Source: Acidobacteriota bacterium (GTDB lineage Bacteria; Acidobacteriota; Terriglobia; Acidiferrales; UBA7541). From it: 7,558 bases of DNA. Each line of letters begins with the position of its first letter. Position 1 is the stretch's first letter. The notes under the pieces are model-generated. The model searched no databases, was not told the origin of the DNA, and saw nothing but the letters and a program-made list of their open reading frames with translations. The stretch lies in the NCBI GenBank assembly GCA_003133505.1, contig PKXT01000075.1, forward strand, positions 2,621-10,178, read 5' to 3'. The translations under genes and the position numbers were made by a program. Shown here piece by piece: positions 7,301 to 7,558 of the stretch.

Positions 7301-7558
7301 GTCGCCCATCCGGCGAAACGGCATGTAGAGCTTCCGGGATCAGCAAGTCAATGTCGTGGTAATGCTTCTGCAGCGCAGCCAGACTATTGGAATCCCACGA
7401 AACGTAGAATGCCGCCCGCAGGGGATCATATTGGGAGGGGACCTTTCCCAGAGCTTCGATACGGCGGTGGCGGCCGGCGCGTGGACTTTGCACCGGCTTG
7501 GTTCGGGAGTGGAGGTGCAACGCGTGATAGAGTGGACGGCTATCGGGAAGCAGCAATC
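4314..7558 (-). CDS. Trifunctional GH18-like hydrolase / NodB polysaccharide deacetylase / GT2 glycosyltransferase, N-terminus beyond window
   Basis: The frame runs uninterrupted from the right edge to TAA 4316-4314; residues are counted from the first in-frame TTG (7556). Residues 45-345 are a GH18/YaaH-like barrel: FYVSWD, VVDFEEIP with the presumed catalytic Glu158, and ILMNYDQHW. Residues 425-632 are a CE4/NodB deacetylase with all five motifs: SFDDGP (Asp433, Asp434), HTYTH (His484, His488), RPPYG (Arg522), DPHDW (Asp559) and LMHDGG (His597). A membrane segment spans about 666-692. Residues 705-930 are a GT2 catalytic domain: PAYNE, VDDGS, the DAD metal site (793-795), EDTD with probable base Asp885, and QRFRW (921-925), as in processive NodC/PgaC/hyaluronan-synthase-type enzymes. 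Hydrophobic segments near 951-982, 1003-1023 and 1032-1055 complete the membrane part. The inferred topology places hydrolase and deacetylase outside and GT2 in the cytoplasm. A signal anchor is expected but not seen, so TTG 7556 is probably internal. Inferred role: synthesis and tailoring of a GlcNAc-type polymer. The substrate is unproven. Confidence 0.93.
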   Translation of the reverse strand, partial: LLLPDSRPLYHALHLHSRTKPVQSPRAGRHRRIEALGKVPSQYDPLRAAFYVSWDSNSLAALQKHYHDIDLLIPEALHAVSPDGRLDLDQDPKLAAWEQSAHLDLPEMSLVNNYDGTNWQVAPMAQMLAKASSRTKLANALANFASTHHQVGIVVDFEEIPEKSQGDFKLFAQVLGQTLHGVHQKLMIALPAADWSYDYAYLSAQADAIILMNYDQHWATSKPGPIVAQDWYQRNLQNILKIVPPQKIVMGIANYAYDWPAATADDHHPVAEASSFQWAVNRAIESGSEINFDPDTLNLQFSYEDGDVTHNVWMLDAVTAYNELRAAERAGVQGTALWRLGSEDPSLWDIWDTTHPDDATRAKLEVVPPGYDLILEGGGDIWRITATPTPGKRSFDYDPATDTFTDDNFEKYPLAYRIEQTGDAPHKLALSFDDGPDPKWTPRILDVLKTKKVPATFFVIGVEADVSSQLIQREYAEGNEIGNHTYTHPDIDTVSRSQLTIELNLTERLLESILGVKTILFRPPYGIDHQPEQASEVEMLPLPQSMGYLLVGARIDPHDWGEVNGGAPPPADVIYQRVVEQAESESLRNGGHIILMHDGGGDRSHTLAALPRIIDRLRADGFEFVTTSDLLGQTRAEVMPPLTRDEWVSARTDAVIFQLFHWARRGIAFIFVAGILLVSCRALIIGLFALVEKFRAVHPDHPEYRPPVSVLIPAYNEQAAIVATVASVLAAQYSPLEVIVVDDGSLDETGDLVEQRYRNDPRVRLIRQSNHGKPAALNRALSEAHGEIVLTIDADTRVDAKAIPRLVRNFTAPKVGAVAGNVKVLNRSSWLTRWQALEYITSQNLEKRAFDLLNCIPVVPGALGAWRASAMRECGGFSSDTVAEDTDLTLTLRRRGWKISYDEEAIARTEAPDTTDALIGQRFRWTFGTLQAIWKHSGAICRRRYGTLGWIAIPNIFLFQILLPLVSPVIDLLFLSSIALWGLAQLRIAHLPQLWTAEDVERSLIFFAAFMLIDLLTCVIAFALERHEDWTLLAPILLQRFYYRQMMYLVLFRALREAVQGRAVGWRGVEPELPTPVVTG

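Noticed and set aside
7554..7556. TTG as the true start of the large fusion protein
   Set aside because: No signal peptide or N-terminal membrane anchor follows it, yet the outer GH18 and CE4 domains need export. The window ends two bases further on, so the frame most likely continues beyond it. The preceding codon ends in GA with its first base unseen, so a stop (TGA) cannot be formally excluded.
1..7558. CRISPR arrays, tRNA/rRNA genes, insertion sequences, prophage or defence genes
   Set aside because: No regularly spaced repeats, tRNA-like clover-leaf sequence, transposase motifs or flanking duplications were seen; all long open stretches are explained by housekeeping or polysaccharide genes.

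Overview
The window looks like ordinary chromosomal DNA of moderate G+C from a Gram-negative-type bacterium. It contains housekeeping genes plus one very large envelope-polysaccharide gene. My best guess at the lineage is Acidobacteriota (Terriglobia/Koribacter-like). This rests on the general feel of the proteins, a pan cluster with a DinB-like gene inside it, and the hydrolase-deacetylase-glycosyltransferase fusion. It is an inference from memory, not a database result.

Layout. Positions 2-1237 (+) hold the 3' five-sixths of gatB, cut by the left edge. It encodes the B subunit of the tRNA-dependent Asp/Glu amidotransferase. It is followed by a small hairpin and by a Bcp/PrxQ-type peroxiredoxin gene (1287-1751, +), which lacks the usual resolving cysteine. 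A 74-bp convergent gap with an 8-bp inverted repeat separates these from a minus-strand block read right to left: panB (4135-3254), a DinB-like putative metal-binding protein (3218-2709) and panC (2731-1826). A 178-bp A+T-richer spacer (4136-4313) carries the probable panB promoter, a leader hairpin and a good Shine-Dalgarno. The rest, 4314-7558 (-), is one reading frame of more than 1080 codons that runs off the right edge. It encodes, from N to C terminus, a GH18/YaaH-like hydrolase domain, a NodB (CE4) polysaccharide deacetylase domain, a membrane segment, a processive-type GT2 glycosyltransferase domain and C-terminal membrane segments.

How the genes work together. PanB and PanC catalyse the first and last steps of pantothenate synthesis; panD and a ketopantoate reductase gene are not in the window. 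The DinB-like gene sits in the same tight transcription unit, so it is probably co-expressed with them. The large fusion has every part needed to polymerise an N-acetylhexosamine chain at the inner face of the membrane and to deacetylate and trim it outside. That resembles PgaC plus PgaB, or NodC plus NodB, fused into one chain. It is the most interesting object here. No CRISPR array, tRNA, rRNA, transposase or phage gene was seen.
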